Shown piece by piece: positions 26,649 to 35,598 of a stretch of 64,000 nucleotides of DNA. Where the stretch lies: the NCBI RefSeq assembly GCF_029023865.1, contig NZ_CP118969.1:1922001-1986000 (forward strand). Direction: 5' to 3'. The notes beneath the pieces are model-generated. The model was not told the DNA's origin and ran no database searches. It worked only from the letters and a program-made list of their open reading frames with translations. The translations under genes and the position numbers were made by a program. Numbering within the stretch: position 1 is the first letter of the stretch; each line of letters opens with the position of its first letter. This DNA comes from Lactococcus lactis (GTDB lineage Bacteria; Bacillota; Bacilli; Lactobacillales; Streptococcaceae).

Positions 26649-26705
26649 AAAAGAAAACGTTTCAATTATTATCATTTCAACAACATAAAGCTAGGAGGTC
26701 TTAAG

Positions 26706-26999
26706 ATGTTCAAAGTAAAAATGATTGTTTCTGGGCGCGTTCAGGGCGTCGGATTTCGTTATTTTGTTATCATAAGTGCGCGTGAACTGGGCATTTTAGG
26801 GCGTGTTTGGAATAATGATGACGGTACAGTTGAAATTCTCGCGCAAACAGAGGACGAAAAAAAATTAGAAGAATTCACTGCCATTGTTCGTGGGGAAAAA
26901 TCAAGTAAAGGACGTCTTTCACCCTTTGCTAAAGTCACTGATGTCAAATCAATCCCTGCAAATTTTCCTGATTTCACAGACTTCAATATCAAATATTAG
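26706..26999 (+). CDS. acyP: Acylphosphatase
   Basis: A 97-residue acylphosphatase, which hydrolyses acyl phosphates such as 1,3-bisphosphoglycerate. VSGRVQGVGFRYFV (residues 8-21) contains the catalytic phosphate loop with Arg, and GRVWNNDDGTVEI near 31-43 supplies the catalytic Asn. The ATG at 26706 follows TAGGAGGTCTTAAG, a near-perfect site; the frame stays open further upstream but has no such signal. It is divergent from the SpoU methylase and ends at a terminator shared with serB. Confidence 0.93.
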   Translation: MFKVKMIVSGRVQGVGFRYFVIISARELGILGRVWNNDDGTVEILAQTEDEKKLEEFTAIVRGEKSSKGRLSPFAKVTDVKSIPANFPDFTDFNIKY

Positions 27000-27031
27000 A
27001 AATTAAAAAATACTAACAAAAAGCTTGTCAG

Positions 27032-27058
27032 TTCAATGCGACTGAAACGAGCATTGAA
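27032..27058 (+). repeat. 27-base hairpin repeat, copy 2
   Basis: TTCAATGC and GCATTGAA form a perfect 8-bp stem around an 11-base loop. It is related to 25115-25141 on the other strand, again between convergent genes and next to a GTCAGTAA terminator. Confidence 0.6.
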
Positions 27059-27070
27059 GCGGCAGATAAG

Positions 27071-27106
27071 AAAAATTACTGACGGAAATTCCGTCAGTAA
27101 TTTTTT
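27071..27106. terminator. Bidirectional terminator between acyP and serB
   Basis: AAATTACTGACGGAA pairs with TTCCGTCAGTAATTT, a perfect 15-bp stem with A/T flanks on both sides. A one-base variant of the recurring word (TTACTGACGG). Confidence 0.88.
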
Positions 27107-27117
27107 ACATTTACATT

Positions 27118-27768
27118 TTATTCTTTATCAGCAAGTTTATCCACAAATTCCAAAACGGTCAGTAAATTTCGCTTATCAATATGATAGGAAACAGCAGCTT
27201 TGACCGCAGGTTTTGCACAAAAGGCAATCCCAATACCAGCTGTATTTAGCATTGGAATATCATTTGCGCCATCACCTACAGCAATAACCTCAGATAAATT
27301 CAACTTATTTTCATTTGCCCATTGTTTAAGCCTATCAACTTTGAAATCTTTATCCACAACTGTCCCATGAGTTTTTCCAGTCAAATGGCCATTTTCCACA
27401 GACAAACGATTAGCAAAAACATAATCTATTTTTAAATCTCTTGCGATTTTATCCACTATTTCATGAAAACCACCAGAAACAAGGCCAACTTTCCAGCCTT
27501 TCGCATGCAAAGTTTCAATTAATCCCGTTGCACCCTTAGTTAAATGAATTTCTTTGTAAACATCGTCAAAAATAGTTGTGGGCAAACCAGAAAGCAAAGC
27601 CACCCTTTCTCTCAAAGATTCCTTAAAATCAATTTCGCCAGACATGGCGGCAGCCGTAATTTCTGAAATCTTATCACCCATACCCGCTTTTCCCCCTAAG
27701 AGATCAATGACCTCTTCTTCAATCAATGTGCTATCCACATCCATCACAAGTAATCCTTTTGCAGCCAT
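27118..27768 (-). CDS. serB: Phosphoserine phosphatase
   Basis: SerB makes L-serine from phosphoserine, the last step of the pathway. The 216-residue HAD hydrolase shows MDVDSTLIEEE (nucleophile Asp10, acid Asp12), VSGGFHEIVDKIA near 98 with the motif II Ser, a lysine near 150 and GDGANDIPML near 166 with the metal-binding Asp residues. The N-terminal ACT domain of longer SerB proteins is absent. It is the last gene of serC-serA-serB, 23 bases after serA. ATG follows AAGGAAG. Confidence 0.96.
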   Translation of the reverse strand: MAAKGLLVMDVDSTLIEEEVIDLLGGKAGMGDKISEITAAAMSGEIDFKESLRERVALLSGLPTTIFDDVYKEIHLTKGATGLIETLHAKGWKVGLVSGGFHEIVDKIARDLKIDYVFANRLSVENGHLTGKTHGTVVDKDFKVDRLKQWANENKLNLSEVIAVGDGANDIPMLNTAGIGIAFCAKPAVKAAVSYHIDKRNLLTVLEFVDKLADKE

Positions 27769-27791
27769 TTTCTTCCTTTTCCATTCGTTTT

Positions 27792-28988
27792 TTAAACTAT
27801 ACTCTGATTTTCAATTAAGCGAACACGAATAATATTATCAGCAGCCTCAAAACGTGAAACTAAAGCCGCCAACTTTCCTTCATCTTTTTCATCCAAATCA
27901 AGTAAAGTATAGGCATAATCTCCTTGACCACGATTAACAATATTAGCAATATTAATATTTTCTGCTGCCACCGCAAGTGAAATTTGAGCCACAACATTAG
28001 GCACATTTTTATTGATTAAGGTCACACGATAAAGCGTATTCAACTCTTGCAAAACACGTGGAAAATTGACTGAATTAATAATTTCGCCAGTTTTCAAATA
28101 AGTTTGAACAGAATCCAGAGCCATTCTTGTGCAATTTAAACTGGCTTCCGCCGTTGAACCACCTAAATGAGGAGTTAAAAAAACTTGTGGATGATGATAA
28201 AATTTTTCAGAACCAAAATCCGTTCCAAAAAAGCGGACAATTCCCTCATCAATCGCTTTAAGCACTGCTTCTTTATCCGTAATCTCATCTCGTGCATAAT
28301 TGAGCAAAATCACTCCCTTTTTACACTTAGATAAATTTTTCCAATTGAGCATTTTCGTCGTTTCATCCGTCGCTGGCGTATGAACCGTGATATAATCTGC
28401 CTTCTCAAAAATCTCAGCCAAATCATTCACTCTTTTAACATGATGTGACAAGTTCCAAGCGTGCTCAATTGAAAGATAAGGGTCATAACCAATAACTTTC
28501 ATTCCTAAACGCTGTGCATCATTGGCAACTTTTGAACCAATATTCCCAAGGCCAATTACCCCTAAAGTTTTTCCTGAAATTTCAGAACCAGAAAACGCCT
28601 TTTTCCCATGTTCAACCGCCCCATCAATGGTATTATCATCGCCTTTTTGACCAGTCAACCATTTGTTTGCTGGTTTTAAATTACGCGTTCCAAAAATCAT
28701 CATTGACAAAACTAATTCTTTAACCGCATTGGCATTCCCACCAGGCGCATTAAAGACTACAATCCCTTTACTAGCACACTTTTCTATCGGAATATTATTA
28801 AAACCAGCACCAGCACGTCCAATCGCCAAAAGCGCTTTGGAAAATTCATAATCGTGGAAAGGCTGAGCCCGACAAATAAATGCGTCAGATTCAGCTTCTG
28901 ACACTTGATTAACAAGAAAGCCTTCGCCAATTTCATCTAATGCAATTTGGTCGATATTATTTCCAATTGTTTTGATATGATAAGTCAT
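27792..28988 (-). CDS. serA: D-3-phosphoglycerate dehydrogenase
   Basis: SerA oxidises 3-phosphoglycerate to 3-phosphohydroxypyruvate with NAD, the first step of serine synthesis. The 398-residue protein has the NAD motif [16 protein letters not shown] near 143-158, the catalytic Arg in LNYARDEI, a late Glu and His in [12 protein letters not shown] near 277, and a C-terminal ACT domain (about 320-398) for allosteric serine control. The serC stop and serA start overlap (TAAATGA), so the two are translationally coupled. Confidence 0.96.
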   Translation of the reverse strand: MTYHIKTIGNNIDQIALDEIGEGFLVNQVSEAESDAFICRAQPFHDYEFSKALLAIGRAGAGFNNIPIEKCASKGIVVFNAPGGNANAVKELVLSMMIFGTRNLKPANKWLTGQKGDDNTIDGAVEHGKKAFSGSEISGKTLGVIGLGNIGSKVANDAQRLGMKVIGYDPYLSIEHAWNLSHHVKRVNDLAEIFEKADYITVHTPATDETTKMLNWKNLSKCKKGVILLNYARDEITDKEAVLKAIDEGIVRFFGTDFGSEKFYHHPQVFLTPHLGGSTAEASLNCTRMALDSVQTYLKTGEIINSVNFPRVLQELNTLYRVTLINKNVPNVVAQISLAVAAENINIANIVNRGQGDYAYTLLDLDEKDEGKLAALVSRFEAADNIIRVRLIENQSIV

Positions 28989-30082
28989 TTATATCCCTCT
29001 TCAAATTCTTTCATAAATTTCACTAATTCAACAACCCCCTCTAAAGGAAAAGCGTTGTAAATACTTGCTCTCATTCCTCCCACGGAACGATGACCTTTGA
29101 GTGATTTGAAACCTTTTTCTTCAGCTTTTTGGGTGAATAGCTCATCCAATTCTTGGCTTGGACTTGTAAAAACAACATTGCAAATCGACCGCTCATCTTT
29201 ATTTTTGATTGGGTTCTGATAAAAGTCAGATTGGTCAATTAAATCATACAACAATTGAGCTTTTCTCTGATTCATTTCTTCGAGTTTTTTTACGCCACCT
29301 TGCGCTTTTACCCATTTGAAAACCAGCCCGGCCACATAAATAGCAAAAGTCGGCGGGGTATTGTACATCGAGCCATTTTCAACCAAAATCTGATAATCCA
29401 TCATTGATGAGAGGCTTTCAGCTTCATTCAATAAGTCTTCACGAATAATGACAATGGTTAAACCAGCAATACCTAAATTTTTCTGAGCTCCAGCGTAAAT
29501 TAAGCCAAATTTACTCACATCATAATCAACCGCCAAAATATTTGAACTCATATCAGCAACCAAAGGAAGGCTTGCAAACTCAGGCAAATTTTCAGGAAAA
29601 ATACTTGTTCCTTCAATCGTATTATTCGTTGTCAAATGGAGATAGGCCCCATTTTTTTCATCAATTTTAGATTTATCAATTTTCAATAGATGATTATAAT
29701 TATCTTTTTTAGTTGAGCCCAAACTAATCGGTATTAAATCAAGGAAATGACTCAATTTCACCGCTTCATCATAAGCCTTTTCACCAAAGGCGCCCGAAAT
29801 ATTGTAATAAGCCTTTTTGCCAATTGCCAAATTCATTGGAACCATTGAAAATTGACTGGAAGCTCCCCCTTGTAAAAACAAAATTTTATAGTTTTGAGGA
29901 ATCGACATCAAATCACGCAAATCGTTCTCAGCCTCATCAATTACTTTTTGGAAAGCCTTGGAGCGATGCGAAATTTCCATCACTGACATACCACTTTTTT
30001 CAAAGTCTAACAGTTCTTCTTGAACCTTCTTCAAGACTTCCTTTGGAAGTACACTGGGTCCTGCGCCAAAATTATAAATCAT
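28985..30082 (-). CDS. serC: Phosphoserine aminotransferase
   Basis: SerC transaminates phosphohydroxypyruvate from glutamate. The 365-residue PLP enzyme begins [25 protein letters not shown] near 70 binds the cofactor phosphate, and [13 protein letters not shown] near 190 contains the PLP lysine. The tail [19 protein letters not shown] binds substrate. I start it at the ATG at 30082 because GAGGAAG lies eleven bases upstream; an in-frame GTG three codons before is too close to that site. First gene of the serine operon, with a CodY-box-like sequence in its promoter. Confidence 0.96.
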   Translation of the reverse strand: MIYNFGAGPSVLPKEVLKKVQEELLDFEKSGMSVMEISHRSKAFQKVIDEAENDLRDLMSIPQNYKILFLQGGASSQFSMVPMNLAIGKKAYYNISGAFGEKAYDEAVKLSHFLDLIPISLGSTKKDNYNHLLKIDKSKIDEKNGAYLHLTTNNTIEGTSIFPENLPEFASLPLVADMSSNILAVDYDVSKFGLIYAGAQKNLGIAGLTIVIIREDLLNEAESLSSMMDYQILVENGSMYNTPPTFAIYVAGLVFKWVKAQGGVKKLEEMNQRKAQLLYDLIDQSDFYQNPIKNKDERSICNVVFTSPSQELDELFTQKAEEKGFKSLKGHRSVGGMRASIYNAFPLEGVVELVKFMKEFEEGYK

Positions 30083-30116
30083 CGATTTCACTTCCTCAAA
30101 TTATTTATTAATCACT

Positions 30117-30144
30117 ATTATAGTATAATTTTCTGATAATTCAA
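30117..30144 (-). promoter_or_regulatory. Promoter of serC-serA-serB
   Basis: Minus strand: TTGAAT (30139-30144), 16-base spacer, TATAAT (30117-30122), 35 bases before the ATG. Confidence 0.75.
30127..30141 (-). promoter_or_regulatory. CodY-box-like operator in the serC promoter
   Basis: Minus strand AATTATCAGAAAATT matches 14 of 15 positions of the lactococcal CodY consensus AATTTTCNGAAAATT. It lies between and over the -35 and -10 boxes, where binding would repress the operon when branched-chain amino acids are plentiful. Confidence 0.7.
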
Positions 30145-30167
30145 ATATAAAAAAATACTGTTCGACA

Positions 30168-30192
30168 AAAAAGCACAGTCAACTGTGTTTTT
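30168..30192 (-). terminator. Terminator of the lysozyme-like gene
   Basis: AAAAGCACAG pairs with CTGTGTTTTT (one unpaired base), followed on the minus strand by Ts. Confidence 0.7.
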
Positions 30193-30208
30193 CTATCTTA
30201 ACAGTAAT

Positions 30209-30811
30209 TTACCAATTTAATAAATCAAGTAAGAGCATGTTCCATTCAACCTCTTTGGCATAGAAAATATTCCCACCATTAGAGTAGAGTTTTCCTTTAT
30301 TATAAATCAATGAATCCAGAGTCAAATGATAATAAGTTTCACCCGTTGTATTTCCTAAACTTGGCGCAACGACATCACGAGAATAATCCTTAGAAAGAGC
30401 GATAGTATTCTTTCCACCATGGGCAGCTATGTAATCAACATAGGCTTTCCCATAGTTATAAGCCTGAACTCCTGCCCAAGCGTCGACCTTTTTTTGTGAA
30501 GCGTATTCTAAAACTTTTGACAAATTAGAAATACCTTGTTTAATACTTTCTTGTTCTGTTGAGAAAGTATTTGTTGTGCCATTCAAGCTTTCACTTGATT
30601 GCATAATATCAACTTGTTTTCCTTTAGTTTCTGTATAAATAATTGCCAAAGCCAACTTTGTATCACCACTCAATCCTTGTGCTTTAAGGCTTTTTTTGAC
30701 CTCTGCCTCATAAGACATTACGTGTTTCACATTTTCATGCATACGGTAAACATAAAAACCACTGAATACAAGAAGTATCAGTACTATTAATCCAATTAAT
30801 TTTTTAAACAT
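30209..30811 (-). CDS. Membrane-anchored lysozyme-like protein
   Basis: A 200-residue protein with an N-terminal anchor (residues 4-22) and an extracytoplasmic lysozyme-like domain. ALAIIYTETKGKQVDIMQSSES near 54-75 holds the putative catalytic Glu and the family's M-Q-S-S-E motif. VQAYNYGKAYVDYI near 115 is the second conserved block. This is the pneumococcal Pmp23 / PF13702 type. Such proteins trim peptidoglycan during growth. The gene's place next to glyA-sua5-prmC-prfA matches streptococci. ATG follows an AAGTGAAA stretch, a weak site. Confidence 0.85.
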   Translation of the reverse strand: MFKKLIGLIVLILLVFSGFYVYRMHENVKHVMSYEAEVKKSLKAQGLSGDTKLALAIIYTETKGKQVDIMQSSESLNGTTNTFSTEQESIKQGISNLSKVLEYASQKKVDAWAGVQAYNYGKAYVDYIAAHGGKNTIALSKDYSRDVVAPSLGNTTGETYYHLTLDSLIYNKGKLYSNGGNIFYAKEVEWNMLLLDLLNW

Positions 30812-30933
30812 TTCACTTACCTAAATTTTCTGACTGCTCTTATTCTTTACTAGCACATATCATTATTTTTTGCAGTCATTTTTTATATATGTTCTATTAT
30901 AACACTTCTCTTTTAAATTTAGCTTAACATTAA

Positions 30934-30967
30934 AAAATTAGACAAATTTTCTTTGTCTAATTTTTTG
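30934..30967 (-). terminator. Terminator of glyA
   Basis: AAAATTAGACAAA pairs with TTTGTCTAATTTT, a perfect 13-bp stem with a 5-base loop and T-tracts. Confidence 0.88.
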
Positions 30968-30970
30968 ATA

Positions 30971-32218
30971 TTATAAGGGAAATTGACGAGTCAGTTCTAA
31001 AGCTGCTTTCCTAACTTCCGCAAGTTTTTCTTGATTATCGTGATTAACCAAAGCTTCTGAGACCAATTGTGCAACTTTTTTCGCTTCAACTTCTTTAAAT
31101 CCTCTTGAAGTAATCGCTGCTGCTCCAATTCGCACCCCTGAAGTTTTAAATGGTGATAATGTTTCATCAGGAATTGCTTCTTTATTGAGTGTGATGTGAA
31201 CACTATCCAATAAATCTTGAGCTTCTTTCCCATTAATTCCTAAGTCTAAAACTTTAAGATTAAGCAAATGATTATCTGAACCACCAGCTATCAATCGTAA
31301 GCCTTCCACTTTAGCAAATTCCTCAGCCATTGCTTGCGTATTTTTAATGACTTGTTCAATATAGGTTGTGAATTCTGGATCAAGTGCTTCTTTAAAAGCT
31401 ACTGCTTTTGCTGCAATGACATGTTCTAAAGGCCCACCTTGAGTTCCAGGGAAGATTGCAGAGTTAATTTTCTTGGCCAAAGCTTCATCATTAGTCAAAA
31501 TCATTCCACCACGTGGTCCACGGAGTGTCTTATGAGTTGTTGTTGTAACGACATCAGCATAAGGAAGTGGATTAGGATGCGCACCAGTCGCTACCAATCC
31601 AGCAATATGTGCCATATCAACCATTAATTTTGCTCCAACACTATCAGCGATTTCACGGAACTTAGCAAAATCAATCAGGCGTGAATAGGCAGAAGCGCCA
31701 GCAACAATCAGTTTAGGTTGAACTTCTTTAGCAATTTTTAAAATTTCATCATAATCTAAAAGCTCAGTTTCAGAATTAACTCCATAAGGAACAAAATGAT
31801 AAGTTTTTCCTGAAAAATTGACTGAAGCTCCATGAGTCAAGTGACCGCCAGCATTTAAATCCATTCCTAAGACTGTGTCTCCAGGTTGAATTAATGCCAT
31901 ATAAGCTGCCGCATTGGCTTGAGAACCTGAATGAGGTTGAACATTGGCAAATTTTGCACCAAAAAGTTCTTTTGCTCGTTCAATAGCCAAATTTTCTACA
32001 ACATCAACCGCTTCTGTTCCGCCATAATAACGTTTCCCAGGATAACCTTCGGCATATTTATTTGTCAAAACAGAACCTTGTGCTGCCATAACTGCTTTTG
32101 AAACAATATTTTCTGAAGCAATTAATTCAATATTTTGTTGCTGACGAATTTCCTCAGCATGAATGGCTGCCCACAATTCTGGGTCAAAACTTTCAAAATC
32201 TTCTTTATCAAAAATCAT
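30971..32218 (-). CDS. glyA: Serine hydroxymethyltransferase
   Basis: GlyA converts serine and tetrahydrofolate to glycine and 5,10-methylene-THF, the main one-carbon source for purines and thymidylate. The 415-residue PLP enzyme has [15 protein letters not shown] near 53-67, [12 protein letters not shown] near 95 and [13 protein letters not shown] with the PLP lysine near 226. ATG follows AAGGAGAACC. A promoter about 120 bases upstream with a perfect PurBox at -76 puts it under PurR activation. It lies downstream of sua5 but has its own promoter. Confidence 0.97.
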   Translation of the reverse strand: MIFDKEDFESFDPELWAAIHAEEIRQQQNIELIASENIVSKAVMAAQGSVLTNKYAEGYPGKRYYGGTEAVDVVENLAIERAKELFGAKFANVQPHSGSQANAAAYMALIQPGDTVLGMDLNAGGHLTHGASVNFSGKTYHFVPYGVNSETELLDYDEILKIAKEVQPKLIVAGASAYSRLIDFAKFREIADSVGAKLMVDMAHIAGLVATGAHPNPLPYADVVTTTTHKTLRGPRGGMILTNDEALAKKINSAIFPGTQGGPLEHVIAAKAVAFKEALDPEFTTYIEQVIKNTQAMAEEFAKVEGLRLIAGGSDNHLLNLKVLDLGINGKEAQDLLDSVHITLNKEAIPDETLSPFKTSGVRIGAAAITSRGFKEVEAKKVAQLVSEALVNHDNQEKLAEVRKAALELTRQFPL

Positions 32219-32345
32219 TGGTTCTCCTTGTATGTCTTTTGGGATATTTTAAAAAATATAAGTAGAATTTTATAGTCATTGGCGCTATAAACTTAATCAG
32301 TTAATTTTAGTTTACTTTCGCAAGCAAACTTTCAACTCTAAAACT

Positions 32346-32375
32346 ATTATATCGGCTAAAGGCTCTTTTTTGAAA
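32346..32375 (-). promoter_or_regulatory. Promoter of glyA
   Basis: Minus strand: TTTCAA (32370-32375), 18-base spacer, TATAAT (32346-32351), giving a leader near 120 bases. Confidence 0.65.
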
Positions 32376-32408
32376 TAAGTTGGCTTGTAAATCTCATCAT
32401 TGCCAAAG

Positions 32409-32421
32409 AATGTTCGGAAAT
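32409..32421 (-). promoter_or_regulatory. PurBox upstream of glyA
   Basis: Minus strand ATTTCCGAACATT fits the lactococcal PurBox AWWWCCGAACWWT at all 13 positions. Its centre is 76 bases upstream of the predicted start of transcription, the spacing known for PurR-activated lactococcal promoters. Confidence 0.8.
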
Positions 32422-32447
32422 TTTTAGATTACTTTTTTCAGCTTATT

Positions 32448-33368
32448 TTATTCAATTTGACCAAGTTCAGGAACTTTTTTAAGTAATTCTTCTTTAGTAA
32501 CAGCCCCTTGACGCAGTAATTTTGGTTTTTCTTGCGTCAAATCGATGATTGTTGTATCTAGTCCATAGATGCTATCATCTTGAACAGCGACTGCGGCATT
32601 TTCTAAAATTTCAGGACTTAAATCGGCAAAGAAACTTGGACTTTTAGAACCACTTAAATTGGCAGAAGGTCCGACCAAAACACCGACCTCTTTGATAATT
32701 TTTTTAGTTACTGCAATATTTGGCATTCTAAAACCAACAGTACTTTTTCCAATATGAATCCATTCAGGAACATCTTTAGATGCCTCTAAAATAATAGTTA
32801 AAGGGCCAGGAAGAAAGGCTTCCACAATTTTTTGAAGATAAACTGGTTGATTGATTGAATATTTTAAAATATCTTCAAAGCTTGAAATATTCATATTTAA
32901 AGCTTTTTCTGTTGGACGTCCTTTGACTGAATAGAGTTTTTGGACTGCTTCTTCATTCATCGCATCTGCAAAGAGACCGTAAACTGTTTCTGTCGGTAAA
33001 ATAGCTAACTGACCAGATTTTAGTGCTTTGATAGCTCTAGCTGATAAGCGGTTTTTATTATTATTCTCTTTTTCTGACTGCTTGTCTAGTTCTTTTTGTA
33101 ATGTTTTTGCTTCAATAAAAAGATTTTCTCTAATATTTTTCAAATCATCTGGTACTTTGTAGGGACGACGAAAAAGAAAGCCAATAATACCATAAAATCC
33201 ACCTTCGACTTTTTCAAGTTCGTTAGCAAAATTATTGAGTCCCCCTTGCACGAACTTCAAATTTTCTTTAGCTTGGTCTATCTTGTTTGACTCAACCAAA
33301 GTTTTGATATCTTTTAATTGCACTTGCAAAAAAGAGGACATTGTTCGTAAATCATTTTCAACTTTCAT
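32448..33368 (-). CDS. YrdC/Sua5-domain threonylcarbamoyl-AMP synthase with N-terminal extension
   Basis: Residues 108-306 form a YrdC-fold domain that makes threonylcarbamoyl-AMP for the t6A37 tRNA modification: ARAIKALKSGQLAILPTETVYGL near 110-132, KGRPTEKALN near 155, FLPGPLTIIL near 195, SANLSGSKSPSF near 245 and a late LLRQGAV. The first 105 residues are unusual: charged, helical, probably coiled-coil segments (VQLKDIKTLVESNKIDQAKENL, IEAKTLQKELDKQSEKENN) around a GFYGIIGFLFRRPY patch. The C-terminal Sua5 domain of longer forms is absent. It overlaps the GNAT gene start-to-stop (ATGA). Confidence 0.88.
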   Translation of the reverse strand: MKVENDLRTMSSFLQVQLKDIKTLVESNKIDQAKENLKFVQGGLNNFANELEKVEGGFYGIIGFLFRRPYKVPDDLKNIRENLFIEAKTLQKELDKQSEKENNNKNRLSARAIKALKSGQLAILPTETVYGLFADAMNEEAVQKLYSVKGRPTEKALNMNISSFEDILKYSINQPVYLQKIVEAFLPGPLTIILEASKDVPEWIHIGKSTVGFRMPNIAVTKKIIKEVGVLVGPSANLSGSKSPSFFADLSPEILENAAVAVQDDSIYGLDTTIIDLTQEKPKLLRQGAVTKEELLKKVPELGQIE

Positions 33369-33829
33369 TTTAACTTCTTTCTTAAATATATTTTATCTTT
33401 TAACTGAACTTTTCCTTCAAAAATAGGATGATCATAATTATCAAGAAAATAATTGGAAATTTTATGAGTAATTGTGAAGCCGCATTTTTCATAGAAAGCT
33501 ACATTGTTTGAAACATCATCTGTTCCAAGAATTAGCTCATCAGCTGCTAAATTTTCTTTCAAATATGTGATGAGTTGTTTCATCATTTGCTGACCGAATC
33601 CTTGTCCTTGAAAACTAGTTTCTACCGCGAAATTCTCAATTTCAAAAGTATTTTTTTGTTTTTTTATGACTACAGCACAGGCAACGGTCTTGCCATTTTT
33701 TAAAGACAGAGTAAATAAATCTCCATTTTCCAGATAATTTTCTAAATGTGGTCCATCATCAGCTAATAATAATATTGGTAAAAAATCTTCTTTTTGCTGA
33801 AATACTTGTTCAAAAATTAAAGAATTCAT
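33365..33829 (-). CDS. GNAT-family acetyltransferase
   Basis: A 154-residue GNAT protein. FEIENFAVETSFQGQGFGQQMMKQLI near residues 68-93 is the acetyl-CoA-binding motif A (Q-x-x-G-x-G/A), and DVSNNVAFYEKCGF near 115 is motif B. The substrate is unknown. Its position between prmC and sua5, overlapping the latter by four bases, matches streptococci, so it may act on a translation component, but this is inference. ATG at 33829 follows TTAAGGAGAAAA. Confidence 0.88.
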   Translation of the reverse strand: MNSLIFEQVFQQKEDFLPILLLADDGPHLENYLENGDLFTLSLKNGKTVACAVVIKKQKNTFEIENFAVETSFQGQGFGQQMMKQLITYLKENLAADELILGTDDVSNNVAFYEKCGFTITHKISNYFLDNYDHPIFEGKVQLKDKIYLRKKLK

Positions 33830-33862
33830 TTTTCTCCTTAAATATTGCAACAGTAGCTTTTA

Positions 33863-34675
33863 TCACTTGACACTAATCATTCGATCTTTTCCAAATATAT
33901 CCTGATGAATACTAACAAGCTTGTCAGTAAATTTTTCTTGAAAAATAGCTTGCACAGCTTGCCCTTGCTTATAGCCGATTTCCAAATAAATTTTTCCATT
34001 ATCGGTCAGATGATTGACCGCTTGGTCAGCAATTTTTTGATAAATTGCTAATCCCTGATTTTCCGCAAAAAGCGCTAAATCAGGTTCATATTTAATGACA
34101 GAATTATCCATTTCGTAAGTTTCATCAAAAGCAATATATGGCGGATTAGAAACGATAATATCAAAGCTGTCAGTAATTTTATCTAGTACATCTGATTGAA
34201 CGAATTCCAAATTAGCCTGATTTATTTCAGCATTTTCAGCTGCTAAAGTTAGTGCCTCTTTAGAAATATCAGAAGCTTTTACTGTCCAATTTTCACGCGC
34301 TTGAGCTAGAGAAATGGCAATCGCTCCTGACCCTGTTCCAATATCTAAAATTTTGAGGGAATCATTCTCATTTTCAGCCAAAATCATTTCCACTAATTCT
34401 TCAGTTTCAGGACGAGGAATTAAAACACGCTTATCGACCTTCAATTTCAAATCACGGAATTCTGCCCAACCCACTATATATTGTGGAGGCTCATTTTGAT
34501 GAAGACGTTCTGACACTTCTGTCAGTAATTTTAATTCTTGGTCAGTAATTTTTTCTCGCATCAAATTCAACCAAGATAATTTATCAAGTTCATGTAAATT
34601 TCGCCAGACAAATTCCAACTCAAAAGGGTCTTCTAAATCTGCTGACAAAGTTCGCACAGCTTCAATCCAAAGCAT
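33863..34675 (-). CDS. prmC: Release factor glutamine methyltransferase
   Basis: PrmC (HemK) methylates the glutamine of the GGQ motif in peptide-chain release factors, here presumably PrfA at 36126. The 270-residue protein has an N-terminal helical domain and a SAM-binding domain: ILDIGTGSGAIAISLA near 113-128 and the catalytic IVSNPPYI near 181. Its frame contains two exact CTGTCAGTAA words (34167-34176, 34519-34528) and near matches. I chose the ATG at 34675; an in-frame TTG seven codons earlier is possible, and neither has a strong ribosome site. Confidence 0.95.
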   Translation of the reverse strand: MLWIEAVRTLSADLEDPFELEFVWRNLHELDKLSWLNLMREKITDQELKLLTEVSERLHQNEPPQYIVGWAEFRDLKLKVDKRVLIPRPETEELVEMILAENENDSLKILDIGTGSGAIAISLAQARENWTVKASDISKEALTLAAENAEINQANLEFVQSDVLDKITDSFDIIVSNPPYIAFDETYEMDNSVIKYEPDLALFAENQGLAIYQKIADQAVNHLTDNGKIYLEIGYKQGQAVQAIFQEKFTDKLVSIHQDIFGKDRMISVK

Positions 34676-34749
34676 TTTTCTTTTTCTACTTTCCAATATT
34701 AATTATTTTTCTAATATCTTTTTAAATTACTCTTCCAAGTATAGCAAAA

Positions 34750-34771
34750 AAGCCCAATAAAATCAGGCTTA
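34750..34771 (-). terminator. Terminator of the nitroreductase gene
   Basis: AAGCC and GGCTT arms around an 11-base loop, followed on the minus strand by six Ts. Confidence 0.65.
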
Positions 34772-34780
34772 ATCAATCTT

Positions 34781-35536
34781 TCAGTTTAATGTAAATCCTT
34801 GCTTTTTCAAAAATTTGGCAACATCCTCACGCCGTGGCTTTGTCAGAAAATTGCTCATTTCCTGCGTCCAATCAGTAGACTTTTGATGATGACTCCGATT
34901 GGCATAGTAATCTGAAGTTTGTTCATTATAAGCCTGTAAATCACTCACTGTCACACGATTATAAGCATTAACTGACAAAATATTTGCTCTTGGTAAACGT
35001 GGTTTAACTTCATTTCGTGTTTTTGGCATCCCAATTGTAAGACCAAAAAGTGGAACAGTCAATTCTGGTAAATTCAGTAACTCTGCCACTTTAGCAATAT
35101 CATTACGAATCCCACCAATATAACAGATTCCAAGCCCCATAGATTCTGCAGCTATCGCCATATTCTGTGCAGCAATTGTAGTATCAACAATGGCAACCGT
35201 CAATGCTTCCATATTCTGGAGAGCCTTCACGTCCTTATTTTCCGTCTGTAAAATCTGAGCTTGTCGATACCAGTCAGCCACAAATATATAAAAAACACCT
35301 GTTTGATTCACATAATCATCTGAACCTGATATCCTAGCCAGTTCACGACGTAATTCATTATCCGCTATCTCAATGATTGAATAAGCTTGTAGAAAATTAG
35401 ATGAAGCTCCAGACTGTGCAGCTTTTAGCAACAACTCCTTGACATCAGCTGACAAAGGCTTCTCTTTAAAATCACGAACTGATGCGTGGAGCAACATTTT
35501 TTCAATCGTTGGATTCATGATTGTTTCATCATTCAT
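34781..35536 (-). CDS. Nitroreductase-family NAD(P)H oxidoreductase (NfsA-like)
   Basis: A 251-residue FMN-dependent oxidoreductase. MLLHASVRDFKEKPL near 14-28 carries the R-x-F FMN-binding motif of the family. SGASSNFLQAYSII near 45-58 is the second FMN contact. GLGICYIGGIRND near 139 and LTIGMPKTRNEVKPRLP near 178-194 are typical of the NfsA/FRP branch. It reduces nitro compounds, quinones or flavins; the physiological substrate is unknown. It and the next gene separate prfA from prmC, which adjoin in streptococci. ATG follows GAGGAACTTATTTTG. Confidence 0.9.
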   Translation of the reverse strand: MNDETIMNPTIEKMLLHASVRDFKEKPLSADVKELLLKAAQSGASSNFLQAYSIIEIADNELRRELARISGSDDYVNQTGVFYIFVADWYRQAQILQTENKDVKALQNMEALTVAIVDTTIAAQNMAIAAESMGLGICYIGGIRNDIAKVAELLNLPELTVPLFGLTIGMPKTRNEVKPRLPRANILSVNAYNRVTVSDLQAYNEQTSDYYANRSHHQKSTDWTQEMSNFLTKPRREDVAKFLKKQGFTLN

Positions 35537-35598
35537 CAAAATAAGTTCCTCACTACTAATAATTTTTATAAATAATCATTATTTTACAAGATTCTCTA

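Noticed and set aside
26640-26670. cre-like sequence AAGAAAACGTTTCAA near the acyP promoter
   Set aside because: About three mismatches from the catabolite-responsive-element consensus, and no carbon-related gene is controlled.
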